Assembly (NCBI RefSeq): GCF_004745945.1
Contig: NZ_SRLE01000001.1
Coordinates: 62,001 to 126,000 of the forward strand
Length of the DNA stretch: 64,000 nt
DNA from: Mangrovimicrobium sediminis
Lineage (GTDB): Bacteria > Pseudomonadota > Gammaproteobacteria > Pseudomonadales > Halieaceae
Direction: 5' to 3'
In this document: positions 48,999-57,475 of the stretch, one piece after another
How positions within the stretch are numbered: position 1 is the first letter of the stretch
Layout: each line of letters begins with the position of its first letter
Notes under the pieces: model-generated
What the model was told of the DNA's origin: nothing
Database searches by the model: none
Seen by the model: only the letters and a program-made list of their open reading frames with translations
Made by a program: the position numbers and the translations under genes

Positions 48999-49466
48999 TT
49001 AGTTGAATATTCCGCAATTTGAAGTTGCCACGCTCAGCCATCCACCAGAAATTGCTTCTTGTGTCTTTAGAATTGTCGACTCCCCAATCACAATAACGCA
49101 TTCCCCCCGTTCCAAGGTGTACAGCTTGGTTGCATCTTTATTGGGCAATGCTCGCATCCATTGCCTAGAGTGAACTATCAGTTTGTCGCCATAGCGTATT
49201 GTATCGACTGTGGCCAACTCTCCTAGCTCTGACGAATCTCGACCTAGTAACAGTAACTGCGCATCGCTTGTTTTTTCGTTGTCCGAACTAATCTCATAGT
49301 AGACAAAACCCTGAAGGCCTCTATTGCTTGCAATGTAGGCTTCGAACAACGGTAAAACTGATTTGGGAAAGAAAAGAGTAAGACAGCCAAATAAAACCAC
49401 TATGCCAGCCCCAACCTTTGCAAATGCATCGAACGTCTCAATCAATAACTCCAAGTAACGTCTCAC
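48999..49466 (-). CDS. Membrane-anchored protein with small C-terminal domain, unknown function
   Basis: A 155-residue protein of unknown family. One membrane helix lies at about residues 16-34 (KVGAGIVVLFGCLTLFF), and the remainder is soluble, probably beta-rich, ending with YTLERGECVIVIGESTILKTQEAISGGWLSVATSNCGIF, which has the look of an SH3-like small barrel. The start is GTG at 49,466. It is the upstream member of the AT-rich pair; the nuclease-like protein is next on the same strand. Confidence 0.5.
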   Translation of the reverse strand: MRRYLELLIETFDAFAKVGAGIVVLFGCLTLFFPKSVLPLFEAYIASNRGLQGFVYYEISSDNEKTSDAQLLLLGRDSSELGELATVDTIRYGDKLIVHSRQWMRALPNKDATKLYTLERGECVIVIGESTILKTQEAISGGWLSVATSNCGIFN

Positions 49467-49620
49467 TATCAGCTATCTCACTGTAACTAGTGCCAAAGAC
49501 ACGTAACAGACACAACAATAGAACAATATACGAGTTGCAGAAACTCACTACCAATGGGGTGAATAACAGCTGCCACGAAGTCGTCTGGCGATTCCCATCT
49601 CCAGGCACCGAAGCTCCCGA

Positions 49621-50304
49621 CTAGCCGCCAGCGCGATACAAAGTCACAAAGCGAAACTCCGCCGATTCATCGAGGTCCGGCAAGGTACAACTTTCGCGCT
49701 GTTCGATTCGCCGGTAAGGCGGTCGATCGAAATTGCGGATGCGCGAATCCGCCACCAGTACCTGCCCTGCCCGCGCGGTGAAGCGCTCCAGCCAGGGCAG
49801 GTTCTCGCGGTCGTACAGCACGTCGGCGACCAGGATCAGGTCCAGGTCACCATCCACAGCCTCGAAGTCCGCGGCGAGCGTCAGGTCCACCGCATTCAAC
49901 GCGGCGTTGTACGCAGTTGCCTGCAGAGCCAGGGGGTCGATGTCGCAGGCGATCACTTCGCGCGCGCCGACCAGCGCCGCGGCAATCGCGACAACGCCGG
50001 AGCCGCAGCCGAAATCCAGCACGCGCCGGCCGCGCACCGTGTCGGGATTGTCCAGCAGGTATTCGGCCAGCACCTGGCCCGAGGCCCAGCACAGCACCCA
50101 GTACAGGGGGTTGTCCATAACCCGCTGGCTGGCCTCGGCGTCCAGTACATCGCGCGGGTAGTCTTCGAGCAACAGCAGGCGCAGGTCGCCGCATTGCGGC
50201 AGGACCTGTTCGCGCAGGGTCGCGCCGGGGATGATCGCGGCGAGTTGCCGGGCCAACTGGGCGCGCAGTTGTGGGTCTGCTCCGGATATCTCGAAAGTCG
50301 TCAT
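49621..50304 (-). CDS. Class I SAM-dependent methyltransferase (ETF-beta lysine/N-methyltransferase-like)
   Basis: A 227-residue methyltransferase. The SAM motif is VLDFGCGSGVVAIAAALVGAREVIACDIDPLALQATAYNAALN, preceded by DNPLYWVLCWASGQVLAEYLLDNP, an arrangement seen in the family that includes electron-transfer-flavoprotein beta lysine methyltransferase and nicotinamide N-methyltransferase-like proteins. VLVADVLYDRENLPWLERF fits the substrate-side motif. The start at 50,304 is chosen because the next in-frame ATG upstream lies inside unrelated sequence. It follows the AT-rich islet and is GC-rich again. Confidence 0.75.
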   Translation of the reverse strand: MTTFEISGADPQLRAQLARQLAAIIPGATLREQVLPQCGDLRLLLLEDYPRDVLDAEASQRVMDNPLYWVLCWASGQVLAEYLLDNPDTVRGRRVLDFGCGSGVVAIAAALVGAREVIACDIDPLALQATAYNAALNAVDLTLAADFEAVDGDLDLILVADVLYDRENLPWLERFTARAGQVLVADSRIRNFDRPPYRRIEQRESCTLPDLDESAEFRFVTLYRAGG

Positions 50305-50396
50305 TACGCAGCTATCGGTAGTTTGCCTGGTCGCGACCGATTCTAGAGCCTGGAAGTACACCGGGCCAGCGCGCGGCGCCCCGGCCTTGCGCTACA

Positions 50397-51068
50397 ATGC
50401 GCCGCATGTCGGAAGCGCCACCCTATCTCGTCCCGCACAGCCAGGAAGCCATTCGCATCCTGTATGCCGACCAGCACCTGTTGCTGGTGCGCAAGCCGCA
50501 CCTGTTGCTGTCGATCCCTGGGCGCCACCCGCTCAACCGCGACTGCCTGATCTCGCGCCTGCAGCGCGACTACCCCAGCGCCAGCATCGTCCACCGGCTC
50601 GACCTCGATACCTCGGGCATCATGGTGGTGCCACTGGACAAGCCCACCCACGCCCACATCAGCAGACAGTTCCAGGCGCGCGAGGTGCGCAAGCGCTACG
50701 AGGCCATTGTCTGGGGTGAAGTGGAGAACGACGCGGGGGAAATCGAACTGCCGATCCGCTGCGACTGGGACAATCGCCCGTTGCAGATGATCGACCACGA
50801 GCGCGGCAAGCACGCCCTCACCCGCTATCAGGTGATGGAGCGGCTCGGCGATCGCACCCGCGTGCTGCTGCAACCGGTCACCGGCCGTTCGCACCAGTTG
50901 CGCATCCACCTGCGCGAGTTGGGCCACCCCATCCTCGGCTGCGATATGTACGCCCACCCCGAAGCCCTGGCCATGGCCGACCGTTTATTGCTACATGCCA
51001 CGCGCCTGGAGTTCGTGCATCCGGCGACCGGCGAGTGGCTGCGCGGGGACTGCCCGGCGGAGTTCTAG
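50397..51068 (+). CDS. rluA: RluA-family pseudouridine synthase
   Basis: A 223-residue RNA pseudouridine synthase. The catalytic motif is SIVHRLDLDTSGIMVV, with QPVTGRSHQLRIHLRELGHPILGCDMY and the RKRYEAIVWGEV block. Its length, lack of S4 domain and close RluA pattern suggest the dual enzyme acting on 23S rRNA U746 and tRNA U32. Two ATGs, at 50,397 and 50,406, are possible starts. It is divergent from the methyltransferase gene. Confidence 0.88.
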   Translation: MRRMSEAPPYLVPHSQEAIRILYADQHLLLVRKPHLLLSIPGRHPLNRDCLISRLQRDYPSASIVHRLDLDTSGIMVVPLDKPTHAHISRQFQAREVRKRYEAIVWGEVENDAGEIELPIRCDWDNRPLQMIDHERGKHALTRYQVMERLGDRTRVLLQPVTGRSHQLRIHLRELGHPILGCDMYAHPEALAMADRLLLHATRLEFVHPATGEWLRGDCPAEF

Positions 51069-51092
51069 GCTCGCCGCCGGGGCAAACACGGC

Positions 51093-52361
51093 TCAGCCGG
51101 GCGAGAACTGGTTGAGGATGAAACCGACCAGCATGACCTGCGGCACCGTTACCAGCGGCAGGAACAGCGCGATCTTCCAGGAATGGGTAGTCTCGCGCAG
51201 GGTCATGACCTCGGTGTAGTCGGTAGCCACCCCCGCCATCAGGAAGGTGAACGCATTGCCCGGCGCCTGCGCGCGGTTCATCAGGTCCGCGGCGATCGGC
51301 GTCGAACCCTCCGAGCACACTTCGATAATGGTGGTCGCCAGCAGCGTCAGCCACAGGCCGGCGAAGCTCGCACCGAACCAGGTGGCGAAGTCGTCCATCG
51401 GCACCAGCGCACGAATCGCGCCGGCCAGGGCCAGGCCGAACAGCGACCAGCGGATAACCGGGCGCGAACCGGCAATGCCCTCGCGGAAAATGTCCCACGC
51501 GCCCGAGGGCGAAAAGCGCGCCGCGCCGCGCACCTCGGACCAGACCTCGCCCAGCGGGCGCTCCGCACCAAGTTGCTCGCGCGCCGGGTTCGGCGGCAGC
51601 GTACCGCGCGCCACGAGGGCGTCGAACACCAGGCCGGTGACCACGCCGATGACCGCGGAAAGCACGATGAAGGTGAACGTCCAGCCCATGCCGATCAGGC
51701 CGAACAGGATCAGTGTGAGCGAGAACGAGTTCCACGGGCTGGCCAGGAGGAACGCCATGACCTGCCCCGCACTGGCGCCGCGCTCATACAGCTTCATGCC
51801 GACTGCGAGGATGCCGTGACTGCACAGGTCGAGGAACACGCCGGCGAGGGTCGCGCGCAACAGGCCGCCGGTGCCGGCCTTGCGACCGAGCAGGCCGATC
51901 ACCAGTTCGCGCGGCACGCGGCCGAGCAGACCGACAAAGAAAATGCCGATGAGCAGGCCCCACCACATGCGATTGAACAGCTCGAAAATACCGCCGGCGA
52001 ACACGCCAAGCGCATTGTCGTGGGCGTGCGGCATGAACGCGCCGAGCAGGTAGCCGATGCCGACGACTGCGGCGCTGCCCCAGAGCAGGTAGTCCCGCCG
52101 CTGGGTCGGACCGCAACAGCCATCGCCGGATTCTTCGGTGTGACAGCTGGCGCCACTGGCCGGCGCCGGCGCGCAACAAGCGGCAGCCGGCGCCCCGTGA
52201 CGCTGCTCCTGTGACTTCGTTTCATGACAAGCGCCAGCCTCCGCTTCTTGGGCAGTCGGCGCGCCGCTGGACGATGCGCAGCAGGTGCCGGCATCCTCCG
52301 CGGGGGGCTTCTCTCCACAACAACCGGAACCCGGTGTGGTGTTGTCGTCGGTACTATTCAT
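51093..52361 (-). CDS. SO_0444-type copper/zinc efflux permease
   Basis: A 422-residue permease with two parts. The N-terminal 85 residues hold ten cysteines, in CC pairs and CH motifs (GCCGEK, TCCASS, AACCAP, ASCHTE, GCCGPT), which should bind soft metals. The rest has about eight to ten membrane helices with FLDLCSHGILAVGMKLYERG and the conserved LLASPWNSFSLTLILFGLIGMG segment of the permease family. Its ATG overlaps the stop of the MerR regulator (ATGA), giving one operon, and the promoter structure supports copper control. It would export metal from the cytoplasm. Confidence 0.85.
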   Translation of the reverse strand: MNSTDDNTTPGSGCCGEKPPAEDAGTCCASSSGAPTAQEAEAGACHETKSQEQRHGAPAAACCAPAPASGASCHTEESGDGCCGPTQRRDYLLWGSAAVVGIGYLLGAFMPHAHDNALGVFAGGIFELFNRMWWGLLIGIFFVGLLGRVPRELVIGLLGRKAGTGGLLRATLAGVFLDLCSHGILAVGMKLYERGASAGQVMAFLLASPWNSFSLTLILFGLIGMGWTFTFIVLSAVIGVVTGLVFDALVARGTLPPNPAREQLGAERPLGEVWSEVRGAARFSPSGAWDIFREGIAGSRPVIRWSLFGLALAGAIRALVPMDDFATWFGASFAGLWLTLLATTIIEVCSEGSTPIAADLMNRAQAPGNAFTFLMAGVATDYTEVMTLRETTHSWKIALFLPLVTVPQVMLVGFILNQFSPG

Positions 52362-52762
52362 CGGCTACCTCCTTTACCACAGGCGAGGTCGTCGAGGATC
52401 GCGCACTCCGGGCCCTCGTCGCCCCGGCAGCGCCTGGCCATGGTCTCCAGCGTCTCACGCATCGCCACCAGTTCATCGATGCGTTGCTGCAACTTGGCGC
52501 TCTTTTCCAGCACCAGTTGGCGCGCGTGGCGACTCTCGCGACCGCTGTCGCGCTGCAGGGCCAGCAGCTGCCGGCATTCTTCCAGGTCGAAACCGACGTT
52601 GCGCGCGCGGGCCAGGAAACACATCTCGTCGAGTTGGGACGGGTCGTATTGCCGATAGCCGTTGTCCGCGCGGCGTGCGGGCGCGATCAGGCCGATATCC
52701 TCGTAATAACGGATGGTCTTGCTGCTCAGCCCGCTGCGGCGGGCCGCTTCGGAAATATTCAT
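52358..52762 (-). CDS. cueR: MerR-family copper-type regulator (CueR-like)
   Basis: A 134-residue MerR-family activator. The helix-turn-helix is at the start (NISEAARRSGLSSKTIRYYEDIGL) and the long dimer helix includes SAKLQQRIDELVAMRETLE. The metal loop has two Cys separated by seven residues (CRGDEGPEC), and the position that selects monovalent ions is Ser (RESRHAR), as in CueR, rather than the Cys of zinc regulators. It should respond to Cu(I), Ag(I) or Au(I). The ATG at 52,762 is the family start; the regulator is the first gene of its own operon. Confidence 0.87.
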   Translation of the reverse strand: MNISEAARRSGLSSKTIRYYEDIGLIAPARRADNGYRQYDPSQLDEMCFLARARNVGFDLEECRQLLALQRDSGRESRHARQLVLEKSAKLQQRIDELVAMRETLETMARRCRGDEGPECAILDDLACGKGGSR

Positions 52763-52788
52763 CGCGGGCTCCCGGTCATCTACTGACC

Positions 52789-52819
52789 AATCTAAACCTT
52801 CCCGTCGCTGGAAGGTCAA
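52789..52819 (-). promoter_or_regulatory. MerR-type promoter/operator of cueR-exporter operon
   Basis: On the minus strand a -35 TTGACC (52,814-52,819) is separated from -10 TAGATT (52,789-52,794) by 19 bases that contain the inverted repeat ACCTTCC / GGAAGGT. The long spacer and the repeat are the pattern of CueR-controlled copper promoters. It lies 27 bases before the regulator's start codon, so the regulator controls its own operon. Confidence 0.85.
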
Positions 52820-52954
52820 GCTACCATCCAGATAACCGCCCGCCCTGAACGGCAACGCGCGTCCACCCCCGGCGGGGTATCCCCTGGTGTCGCGTTGCGT
52901 TGCAAGATGGCGGCCTCAACCATAGCCCCGGCCCCTGCGACGAGGAGAAGCCCA

Positions 52955-54277
52955 ATGTCCGCCGTCATCTACCCGACCACCAATCTCGCTGCCACCGAAC
53001 AGCTGAGTTTCGCCCGCGGCGAAGGCGTGTACGTCTACGACCAGCAGGGCAAACAGTATCTCGAGGGTATGGCAGGGCTGTGGTGCACCGGCCTGGGGTA
53101 TGGCAACCAGGAGCTGATCGAGACCATCGAGCAACAACTGCAGACGCTGTCGTTCAGCCACACCTTTGGCGGCAAGACCCACCAGCCGGTGATCGACCTC
53201 GCCGACAAGCTCGCGGCGATGGTGCCGGTGAAGGACGCCATGGTGTTCTTCGGCAACTCCGGCTCGGACGCCAACGACACGCATATCAAACTGCTGCGCT
53301 ACCACGCGGACATCACTGGTAACACCGGGCGCTACAAGATTATCACTCGCGAGCGCGCCTACCACGGGGTGACCGTCGCGGCGGGTGCGCTCACCAGCCT
53401 GCCGGCCAACCTCGCGCATTTCCAGGCGCCGATCGAGGCGCTGGGCATCCTGCGTACCGACCACCCCCACTACTACCGCGGCGCGCTGCCGGGTGAATCA
53501 GAGGCAGACTTCGTCGCCCGCATTACCGGCAACCTCGAACAACTCATTCTCGCCGAAGGGCCCGAGACCATTGCCGCGTTCATCGCCGAGCCGATCACCG
53601 GGGCCAGCGGCGTCATCGTGCCGCCCGCGGGCTACTACCCGGCGGTACAGGCAATTCTCGACAAGTACGGCATCCTGTTCTGGGCCGACGAGGTGATTAC
53701 CGGTTTCGGCCGCACCGGCGACGTCTTCGGCTGCGACAGCATGCAGATCAAGCAACCCGCAATGATGACCTTCGCCAAGCAGCTGTCATCCGCCTACTAC
53801 CCGATCAGCGCCGCCGTGATCAGCGGCGAGCTCTACGAACCGATGGTCGCCGCCAGTGCCGAGGTCGGCATCTTCGGCCACGGCTATACCTACTCCGGAC
53901 ACCCGGTGGCCTGTGCCGCCGCCCTGAAAACCCTGGAGATCTACGAGCGCGATGGCCTCTACTCGCACGCGGCAGAGGTCGGCGACTACCTGGAGGCCCG
54001 CCTGCAGGAACTGACGGCGATCGAACAGGTAGGCGAGGTGCGCGGGCGCGGCCTGATCGGCGCAGTGGAACTGGTCGAGGACCGCGCCAGCAAGACGCCG
54101 GCCAGCGACCTTGCCAAACGCGCCACCCAGGCGGCCCAGGACAATGGGCTGATCGTGCGCAACGTCGCCGGCAATGCGCTGGCGGTCTGCCCGCCGCTGG
54201 TCATTACCCGCGCCCAGGTGGACGAACTGGTCGACAAACTGGGCAACGCCATCGAACAGGCACTGGCGGCGCGCTGA
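52955..54277 (+). CDS. Class III PLP-dependent aminotransferase
   Basis: A 440-residue omega-type transaminase. The PLP-contacting features are FFGNSGSDANDTHIKLLRY, YHGVTVAAGALT, FIAEPITGASGVIVPP, LFWADEVITGFGRTG, and the Schiff-base lysine in MTFAKQLSSAYYPI. The amino donor and acceptor are not known; omega-amino acid, polyamine or beta-alanine aminotransferases share this pattern. The ATG at 52,955 has a GAGGAG site. It is a single gene, convergent with the secreted-protein block. Confidence 0.88.
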   Translation: MSAVIYPTTNLAATEQLSFARGEGVYVYDQQGKQYLEGMAGLWCTGLGYGNQELIETIEQQLQTLSFSHTFGGKTHQPVIDLADKLAAMVPVKDAMVFFGNSGSDANDTHIKLLRYHADITGNTGRYKIITRERAYHGVTVAAGALTSLPANLAHFQAPIEALGILRTDHPHYYRGALPGESEADFVARITGNLEQLILAEGPETIAAFIAEPITGASGVIVPPAGYYPAVQAILDKYGILFWADEVITGFGRTGDVFGCDSMQIKQPAMMTFAKQLSSAYYPISAAVISGELYEPMVAASAEVGIFGHGYTYSGHPVACAAALKTLEIYERDGLYSHAAEVGDYLEARLQELTAIEQVGEVRGRGLIGAVELVEDRASKTPASDLAKRATQAAQDNGLIVRNVAGNALAVCPPLVITRAQVDELVDKLGNAIEQALAAR

Positions 54278-54285
54278 GCGCCGCC
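54265..54285. terminator. GC hairpin at the 3' end of the aminotransferase gene
   Basis: The arms GGCGGCGC and GCGCCGCC with a 5-base loop span the stop codon of the aminotransferase gene and sit beside the convergent stop at 54,289. There is no T-tract, so a terminator role is possible but unproven. Confidence 0.3.
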
Positions 54286-54288
54286 GGC

Positions 54289-55782
54289 CTACTCGTAGAC
54301 CAGCAGCACCGGCGGCACGATTTCCGAGAGCGCCGGGCCGACGCCTGACTGCGAATCCACATAGAAGCGGATGACGGGATAGATATCGTCGTCATCCTCC
54401 ACGCCGATAGGCTGGCCCTGCGACGGGTACGGCACCTCGATACAGAAGCCCGCCTCCAACTCGTCGATGGCACAGTCGCGCGCGATGCGAAACACATAGA
54501 AATCGTCGAAGTCGCCGATCTCCAGGCCACCGGCGAAGGCCTGCGCATAAAACGCTGCACTGCCTATGCTGTCGCTGTCATCGATGCTGCTGACCCCCCC
54601 GGCAATCTGTACAAAGTACACCGCGTGATTGGTGTACAGCGCCTTGCCGGTGCGCTGGTGGTTCACACCGGCGATATACCAGAAATTGCCAGCGTCGGAG
54701 GTCATATTGAGTATTGTGGGAAACGTATTGAAGCGATAGTACAGCGCGTCCTGGTTGTCGTAGGCACAGGGCAGGTAGTCCCTCAGGCAGTCCCAGCCCT
54801 CCCCGGCATAACCGGTACCGGTTGCGAACGTCCGCGGTGCCGAGGGCGCGTGGCGGCGGCGCAATGCGGTGGCCAGGTTGGCCAGTCGCGCCTCGACACC
54901 GGGCAGCAGCTCGTACTCGCTGCGGCCGGTGATACGGCTCGCGTAGGGCTGCAAGGGATACGGGGTGAATCCCCCTGTGTCGAGCGCCACCCGGTACACG
55001 GCGACCGGGCTGGCGGCATACCAGTCCTCGACCGCCTGCGGGTCGGCTGGCAGGGAGAAGCGCCCCAGCAACGCGAATTCGTCAGCGTCGCGCGAATACC
55101 CGGCGTACAACGGCAAGGTGGCATCACCGACCGGCACGGACAGGATATTGGTCGCGGAGGCCGGCAGGCCGCTGGCCTCAAGCAGCTCGACCAGGCCGGT
55201 AGCGACACTCTGGTTGGCGGTCATCACCAGTGCAGAGAGTCGTTCGAAGGGATAGGCCGAACCGGGCACCTCCCCCGGACCGGGATGAGCGTTGAAGCGC
55301 AGCTGGTTCAGGCTGTCGCCAAAGGACGCGGTGACCAGCGGACGCCGCGTCGACCAGAATGGCGCGTCGGGCAGCCGGCGGTTGTGCACATAGGGCGTGA
55401 AGCCCATGTACTGCATTTCAGGCGGCGTCTGCAGCAGCACCACCACCCCCTCGTCCTCTCCCAGCATGAAACCACCGGCGTAGCGCCGCAGCTCCGGAAA
55501 ACGCGGCCGGAATTCGGCATAGGAGTAGACCGTCAGCGGGTTATTGCCGAAACAGAAAGACTGGTCCTCGAAGCACTCCTCGATGTCACCGGGGTCCCAG
55601 CTGCCGCTTTCCCAGTCAGACACCGGCGCCTGCTCAAGCGCAGCTTCGAAAGCCTGGCGCAGGTCTTCCCACGCTGCATATTGCGCGGTTGCAGGTATCG
55701 GCAGGCACAGCAGCAGCGCCAGCACGATCGGGCACAGTGAATGGAGCGGCCCGGTCGAGTGTCGTAGGCGAAAGTTATACAT
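54289..55782 (-). CDS. Secreted protein, copy B of a tandem family of unknown function
   Basis: A 497-residue exported protein with a signal peptide (MYNFRLRHSTGPLHSLCPIVLALLLCLPIPATA-Q). It belongs to no family that I recognise. Strong blocks are FCFGNNPLTVYSYAEFRPRFPE, GEDEGVVVLLQTPPEMQYMGFTPYVHNRR, PCAYDNQDALYYRF, NFWYIAGVNHQRTGKALYTNHAVYF, DFDDFYVFRIARDC, and an ending PPVLLVYE. Paired cysteines (CFEDQSFC, CLRDYLPC, CAIDELEAGFC) could be disulfide-linked. It is about as long as, and clearly homologous to, the gene just upstream (55,850-57,475), from which it is 67 bases away. The ATG at 55,782 has an AAGGAA site. It is likely an extracellular or periplasmic enzyme or ligand binder. Confidence 0.7.
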   Translation of the reverse strand: MYNFRLRHSTGPLHSLCPIVLALLLCLPIPATAQYAAWEDLRQAFEAALEQAPVSDWESGSWDPGDIEECFEDQSFCFGNNPLTVYSYAEFRPRFPELRRYAGGFMLGEDEGVVVLLQTPPEMQYMGFTPYVHNRRLPDAPFWSTRRPLVTASFGDSLNQLRFNAHPGPGEVPGSAYPFERLSALVMTANQSVATGLVELLEASGLPASATNILSVPVGDATLPLYAGYSRDADEFALLGRFSLPADPQAVEDWYAASPVAVYRVALDTGGFTPYPLQPYASRITGRSEYELLPGVEARLANLATALRRRHAPSAPRTFATGTGYAGEGWDCLRDYLPCAYDNQDALYYRFNTFPTILNMTSDAGNFWYIAGVNHQRTGKALYTNHAVYFVQIAGGVSSIDDSDSIGSAAFYAQAFAGGLEIGDFDDFYVFRIARDCAIDELEAGFCIEVPYPSQGQPIGVEDDDDIYPVIRFYVDSQSGVGPALSEIVPPVLLVYE

Positions 55783-55849
55783 AGGGACGGTTCCTTTTAA
55801 CATCCATGTTGAGAGGGAGTGCAGAGCTGGCCACCGGGCCGGGTCGCGA

Positions 55850-57475
55850 CTAGCGATAAACCATGACCACCGGTGGCACCACTTCGCTGATATCCGGCCC
55901 GACTCCCGAAATTTCCTCGAGGTAAGAACGGGAAACCAAGTACAGGCTGTCGTTGTCATCGACGCCAATAGGGTCCTGGCCTGTCGGGTAAGGCACTTCC
56001 ATGCAATAGCCCAGTGCCAGCTCGTCCACGTCGCAATCCCGGGCGATGCGAAACACGTAGAAATCCTCGAAATCCCCGATGGCCAGCCCCGCCGAGTACG
56101 CCTCGGCATAGTAGGCCGCGCTGCCCGCGGCAGTGCTGTCGTCGATGCTGCTGACGCCCCCGGCGAGGCGCCGGTAGTAGACCGAGTGATTGGTATAGCG
56201 GGCCTTGCCGGTGCGCCGATGGTTAACCCCGACGACGTACCAGAAATTGCCAGGGTCGGAACGCAGGCGCAGGAATTCCGGGTCGGTGATTTGCTGGATG
56301 TACAGCGCGTCCTGGTTATCGAAGGCGCAACGCAGGTACCCGGCGATACAGTCCCAGCCACGCCCTGCCCCGACCTTGCCGTCGTAGAACACGTTGGCAG
56401 TCGCTTCCGGATGACGCAGGCGTAGTGCGCTCACCAGGTCGTCCAGACGTTGCTCGATCCCCGGCAGCAGCACGTATTCGCTGACGCCGGTCTGGCGCGG
56501 TGCATAGTTTTCCAGGGGGTAGGTCGCGCTCGCAGCAGCATCATCTCCAATACGGTAGACCGCCACCGGTTTCGCTGCATTCCAGTTCTGCTGGGCGACT
56601 GGATCATCGGGAAAGGTGAACCGACCGATGAGCGAGAACTCGTCCGACTCAAAGCGATAACCGGTAAACAGGGGCAACTCGGGGGCGCCGACCGGGATCG
56701 GCAGGACGTTGACCGCCGAGGCGGGCAGGCCGCTGGCGTCGAGCACGGCCGTCAGGGTATCGGCTACTTCCCGATTGCCGGTCATGATGAACGCGGTCAG
56801 GCGGTCGAAGGGAAAGCTGCCCGCGGCCGCGCCGGACAATTGGGCCGGAGACGGTGTCGCAGGCGCAAGCGCGGCGACACCGTAGCCGGAGCCGGTGCCA
56901 GGGGCGTTCGGGTCCAGCGGATCGTTAGGGTCCAGTGCGTCATTCGGGTCCACAGGCTCATTGGGATCGGCGAGAAAGGCGCCCATACGCAGGTGGTTCA
57001 CCGTGTCCGAATAGGAAGCGGCAACCAACCCCCGCCCCTGGGTGACCGGGTTGCGGCGATTGTGGACGTAGGGCGTGACACCCAGGTAGGCCATCTCGGG
57101 CGGCGTCTGCATCAGCACCACGACCGCCTCGTCATCGCCCAGCATGAAACTGTCGATGAAAGTGCTGGCGTAGCGAAATGATTCCGGGAAGCGCCACGGG
57201 AAGCTGGCATAGGAATAGGTGGTCAGCGGATTGTTGCCATAGCAGAAGGACTGCTGGATGAAACACTCCGCGAAATCCACCGCGATCCACTCACCCTCCT
57301 GCAGGGAGTAGCGCGAGCCACCGCCGAGGAGTTGGCTCTCGAAGTTCGCCTTCAAGGTCCCCCAGGCCGTAAAATCTGCCTGCGCCCGCGACACCGCGGG
57401 CAACAACGCGAGCAACGCCACCAAACACAGTACCGCTGCGGGGAACACCAAATTTTGCGCAAACCACTGCCGCAT
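55850..57475 (-). CDS. Secreted protein, copy A of a tandem family of unknown function
   Basis: A 541-residue exported protein (signal peptide RQWFAQNLVFPAAVLCLVALLALLPAVSRA-Q). It shares with its neighbour FCYGNNPLTTYSYASFPWRFPE, GDDEAVVVLMQTPPEMAYLGVTPYVHNRR, RCAFDNQDALYIQQI, NFWYVVGVNHRRTGKARYTNHSVYY, DFEDFYVFRIARDC and PPVVMVYR. It differs by an insert with a Asp-Pro-Asn repeat (PNEPVDPNDALDPNDPLDPN) near residue 190. The start at 57,475 has a GGGAGG site. It is the promoter-proximal member of the pair; the function is unknown. Confidence 0.72.
   Translation of the reverse strand: MRQWFAQNLVFPAAVLCLVALLALLPAVSRAQADFTAWGTLKANFESQLLGGGSRYSLQEGEWIAVDFAECFIQQSFCYGNNPLTTYSYASFPWRFPESFRYASTFIDSFMLGDDEAVVVLMQTPPEMAYLGVTPYVHNRRNPVTQGRGLVAASYSDTVNHLRMGAFLADPNEPVDPNDALDPNDPLDPNAPGTGSGYGVAALAPATPSPAQLSGAAAGSFPFDRLTAFIMTGNREVADTLTAVLDASGLPASAVNVLPIPVGAPELPLFTGYRFESDEFSLIGRFTFPDDPVAQQNWNAAKPVAVYRIGDDAAASATYPLENYAPRQTGVSEYVLLPGIEQRLDDLVSALRLRHPEATANVFYDGKVGAGRGWDCIAGYLRCAFDNQDALYIQQITDPEFLRLRSDPGNFWYVVGVNHRRTGKARYTNHSVYYRRLAGGVSSIDDSTAAGSAAYYAEAYSAGLAIGDFEDFYVFRIARDCDVDELALGYCMEVPYPTGQDPIGVDDNDSLYLVSRSYLEEISGVGPDISEVVPPVVMVYR

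Larger units (their letters stand above)
47955..49620. other. AT-rich islet with two orphan genes
   Basis: The bases turn visibly AT-rich here (runs such as TTTTTCAGTTTATTTAG near 48,400) against the GC-rich flanks on both sides, and codon use follows. Two minus-strand genes fill it, at 48,080-48,928 and 48,999-49,466. I see no integrase, transposase or obvious flanking repeat. Base composition and gene content suggest recent acquisition by horizontal transfer. Confidence 0.6.

Noticed and set aside
47955-49620. AT-rich islet as an integrated prophage or transposon
   Set aside because: No integrase, transposase, tRNA edge or flanking direct repeat is visible; only base composition and orphan genes support transfer.
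50393-50399. TACAAT as a -10 box for rluA
   Set aside because: It overlaps the start codon itself, which would give a leaderless or truncated transcript, and there is no -35 at the right distance.
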